Source of the DNA: Parachlamydiales bacterium
GTDB taxonomy: Bacteria > Chlamydiota > Chlamydiia > Chlamydiales > Rhabdochlamydiaceae
Assembly: GCA_020050965.1 (NCBI GenBank)
Contig: JAGVJV010000065.1
Span: forward strand, 1 to 6,940
Direction of reading: 5' to 3'
DNA: 6,940 nucleotides
A program made the translations under genes and the position numbers. Below the pieces are notes generated by a model that had not been told where the DNA came from, did no database searches, and saw nothing but the letters and a program-made list of their open reading frames with translations. This document shows positions 5,285 to 6,940 of this stretch, one piece after another. The number at the start of each line of letters is the position of its first letter. The first letter of the stretch is position 1.

Positions 5285-6198
5285 TTAAAGAGGGCATCAA
5301 GGTAAGCTTCTTTATCGAAGGGAATCAGATCGTCGATTTTTTCACCTATCCCCACCCATTCAACTGGAATTCCGAGCTTTTTATAAATGCTGAGTGCAAT
5401 TCCACCTTTGGCCGATCCATCCAACTTGGCCAAAATGATGCCCGTGAGCGGTGTAAAAGAATGAAACACCTCAGCCTGATCGACTGCATTCTGTCCGGTA
5501 GTCGCATCGAGGACCAGCAATGTTTGATGGGGCGCGTCGGGGACCACTTTTTGGATGACACGCAGCACTTTTTCCAGCTCGCGCATCAGATCGGTTTTGT
5601 TTTGGAGCCGGCCTGCTGTATCGATAATCACGGTGTCGAAGCCCCTCGCTTTTGCAGCTGTCACAGCATCGAAGGCGACCGCTGCCGGATCACCGCCTGG
5701 AGTCGATTTAATGATGGGGATATTTAGTCGCTCAGCCCACATCGCGAGTTGATCGATTGCAGCAGCTCTGAAAGTATCTCCAGCTGCGAGCATCACTTTT
5801 TGCCCCTCTTCCTGTAAAATGTGAGCTAATTTGGCGATGCTGGTGGTCTTCCCGCTTCCATTCACTCCAACGATTAAAATGACTTGAGGAGAGCCTGTTT
5901 TAGGTTTGACTTTCGGTTCAACTTCTAACATTTCCAAAGCGGTGCTATGGAGGAAAGAGAGGATATCTTCAGTAGAGGCATCTCGATTTTGTTTGAGGAA
6001 GGTCTTTGTCTCATCGACAAGCTCCTCTGTGCAAGCGGTACCCAGATCAGCTTCATATAAGATTTGCTCGAGATGATCAAAGGTCGACTCATCCCAGGGC
6101 TTCTGGAATAGAGACATGATCCTGCCCGAAATGGCTGAACGGGTTTTGGACAGCGCGGCGCGGATCTTAGAAAATCGGTCTTTTAAAAACTTAAACAT
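5266..6198 (-). CDS. ftsY: Signal recognition particle receptor FtsY
   Basis: The 310-aa SRP-receptor GTPase docks ribosome-SRP complexes at the inner membrane for co-translational insertion. It is only an NG domain. The acidic A domain of E. coli FtsY is absent, and the protein instead starts with a basic amphipathic helix (MFKFLKDRFSKIRAALSK) suited to membrane binding. GTPase motifs are G1 GVNGSGKTT (111-119), DTFRAAA (141-147), DTAGR (193-197), DATTGQN (231-237), AKLDG (257-261, where TKLDG is usual) and GIGEK (283-287). The family normally ends just after the ALF motif. Here ALFK is followed by GRPPN and a stop, all encoded inside the right arm of the large palindrome. The ATG at 6198 has no clear Shine-Dalgarno and lies 2 bp from an inverted repeat. 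The gene is divergent from sucC. Confidence 0.97.
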   Translation of the reverse strand: MFKFLKDRFSKIRAALSKTRSAISGRIMSLFQKPWDESTFDHLEQILYEADLGTACTEELVDETKTFLKQNRDASTEDILSFLHSTALEMLEVEPKVKPKTGSPQVILIVGVNGSGKTTSIAKLAHILQEEGQKVMLAAGDTFRAAAIDQLAMWAERLNIPIIKSTPGGDPAAVAFDAVTAAKARGFDTVIIDTAGRLQNKTDLMRELEKVLRVIQKVVPDAPHQTLLVLDATTGQNAVDQAEVFHSFTPLTGIILAKLDGSAKGGIALSIYKKLGIPVEWVGIGEKIDDLIPFDKEAYLDALFKGRPPN

Positions 6199-6200
6199 AT

Positions 6201-6222
6201 TGCTAGAAAATGGATTCTAGCA
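6201..6222. promoter_or_regulatory. Inverted repeat in the ftsY/sucC divergent region; possible operator or -10 region
   Basis: TGCTAGAA (6201-6208) and TTCTAGCA (6215-6222) are perfect 8-bp inverted arms around a 6-bp spacer. They occupy most of the 36-bp gap between the ftsY and sucC start codons. On the minus strand TGCTAGAAT (complement of 6214-6222) looks like an extended -10 box for ftsY. The mirrored TGCTAGAAA on the plus strand is a weaker match for sucC. It could be an operator for a dimeric regulator, overlapping promoter elements, or an mRNA hairpin against the ftsY start. Symmetry is seen directly; function is inferred. Confidence 0.5.
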
Positions 6223-6234
6223 CATATAGGAATT

Positions 6235-6940
6235 ATGAACATCCACGAATACCAAGCCAAAGAAATCTTGATGAAATATGGGATTCCGATCCCAGACTTC
6301 GGTGTCGCCTCGAATGATAAAGAGGTGCAAGAGGTGATCGAAGCCCTCAATCTGACTAGCGCTGTGATCAAAATCCAGGTCCATGCTGGGGGAAGAGGAA
6401 AAGGGGGAGGGGTCAAGTTTGCCAAGACCCCTAAAGAAATCAAGTCGATTGCAAGTCAGCTGATTGGCATGAAGCTGGTCAATAATCAGACAGGACCGCA
6501 GGGTGTGGTCGCCCATCAGGTGCTCATTTCTAAGCCTTTAGACATTGAAAAGGAGTACTACATTGGAGCTATCATCGATCGGGAAAAGGCGCGCGCTGTC
6601 TTGATCGCTTCGCCTGAAGGGGGGATGGAGATTGAGGAAATCGCTGAAAAATCGCCTGAGAAGATCCTCACTCTGCCTATCGGACTCGATGGCACCCTAA
6701 AGCCCTACCATGTGATACGACTCACCAATTTCATGGGCTGGAAGAAAGATCTGGCTCAGATGGGCAGAAAAATTGCCCAAGGCCTGGCGAAGGCCTTTAT
6801 GGAGACCGATGCTTCTCTGCTCGAAATCAATCCGCTCATCAAGACTCCAAGTGGAGAGCTGTTTGCGCTCGATGCGAAATTATCGGTCGATGACAACGCT
6901 CTCTTTCGGCAGCAGGAAATCGCCAGTTTCTATGATCCAA
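6235..6940 (+). CDS. sucC: Succinyl-CoA synthetase (ADP-forming) beta subunit, 5' part, cut at right edge
   Basis: The first 235 codons of the beta subunit, which with SucD converts succinyl-CoA to succinate with substrate-level nucleotide phosphorylation in the TCA cycle. The frame is open to the window edge without interruption. The ATP-grasp domain starts MNIHEYQAKEIL, as in E. coli. The nucleotide-binding K46 and glycine-rich loop G53-R54-G55 (in QVHAGGRGKGGG) and the magnesium ligands N199 (in EINPL) and D213 (in LDAK) fall at the same residue numbers as I recall for E. coli SucC, so the start at 6235 is secure and no insertion or deletion has occurred. AGGA (6228-6231) is a weak, unusually close ribosome binding site, 3 nt from ATG. 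It is divergent from ftsY with only 36 bp between starts; sucD is expected beyond the right edge. Confidence 0.97.
   Translation, partial: MNIHEYQAKEILMKYGIPIPDFGVASNDKEVQEVIEALNLTSAVIKIQVHAGGRGKGGGVKFAKTPKEIKSIASQLIGMKLVNNQTGPQGVVAHQVLISKPLDIEKEYYIGAIIDREKARAVLIASPEGGMEIEEIAEKSPEKILTLPIGLDGTLKPYHVIRLTNFMGWKKDLAQMGRKIAQGLAKAFMETDASLLEINPLIKTPSGELFALDAKLSVDDNALFRQQEIASFYDP

Noticed and set aside
5221..5727. Plus-strand open frame of 168 codons across the palindrome and ftsY.
   Set aside because: It is antisense to conserved FtsY GTPase motifs and has no recognisable domain. Its start lies inside the palindrome arm without a convincing ribosome site.
6183..6516. Minus-strand open frames overlapping the sucC start.
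   Set aside because: They are antisense to the conserved SucC N-terminus, which is unambiguous in the plus frame, and they show no protein family features.

Overview
The window reads as chromosomal DNA from a member of the Chlamydiae, most likely an environmental (amoeba- or arthropod-associated) lineage rather than Chlamydia itself. Three things point there. First, gene content: a class II lysyl-tRNA synthetase, PriA, a short FtsY without an acidic A domain, and a divergent ftsY/sucC pair. As I recall, lysS lies close to priA, and ftsY is next to sucC, in Chlamydia trachomatis. Second, a small protein with the closely spaced double transmembrane hairpin typical of chlamydial inclusion membrane (Inc) proteins. 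Third, a eukaryote-like CYTH phosphohydrolase that resembles animal thiamine triphosphatase. The assignment is inference from content and remembered gene order, not from a database search.

Layout, left to right. 1-570 (+) is the 3' third of lysS, cut by the window edge. 589-1194 (-) encodes a complete CYTH/thiamine-triphosphatase-like enzyme that converges on lysS. 1195-1276 is a divergent intergenic region with a good promoter and a perfect Shine-Dalgarno for 1277-1822 (+), the Inc-like protein with an 11-Asn run. That gene converges on priA, and their stop codons share the four bases TTAA. 1819-5100 (-) is a tightly overlapping three-gene unit: an unknown 191-aa protein, an unknown Pro-rich 173-aa protein, then priA (740 aa from its likely start). 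5114-5284 is a 171-bp imperfect palindrome between this unit and ftsY. 5266-6198 (-) is ftsY. 6199-6234 is a very short divergent region with a perfect 8-bp inverted repeat, and 6235-6940 (+) is the 5' part of sucC, which runs off the right edge.

The genes are mostly housekeeping: aminoacylation, replication restart, co-translational membrane targeting and the TCA cycle. The two genes between lysS and priA look like accessory, host-interaction-associated content. The most unusual element is the large palindrome. One arm overlaps the ftsY stop codon, and the other ends one base from the Shine-Dalgarno of the next gene. It looks like a palindromic insertion element or a giant hairpin, and it sits where two blocks that I remember as separate in Chlamydia are joined. 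There is no gene-free stretch longer than 300 bases (the longest is 5101-5265), and I see no tRNA, rRNA, CRISPR array or transposase gene.
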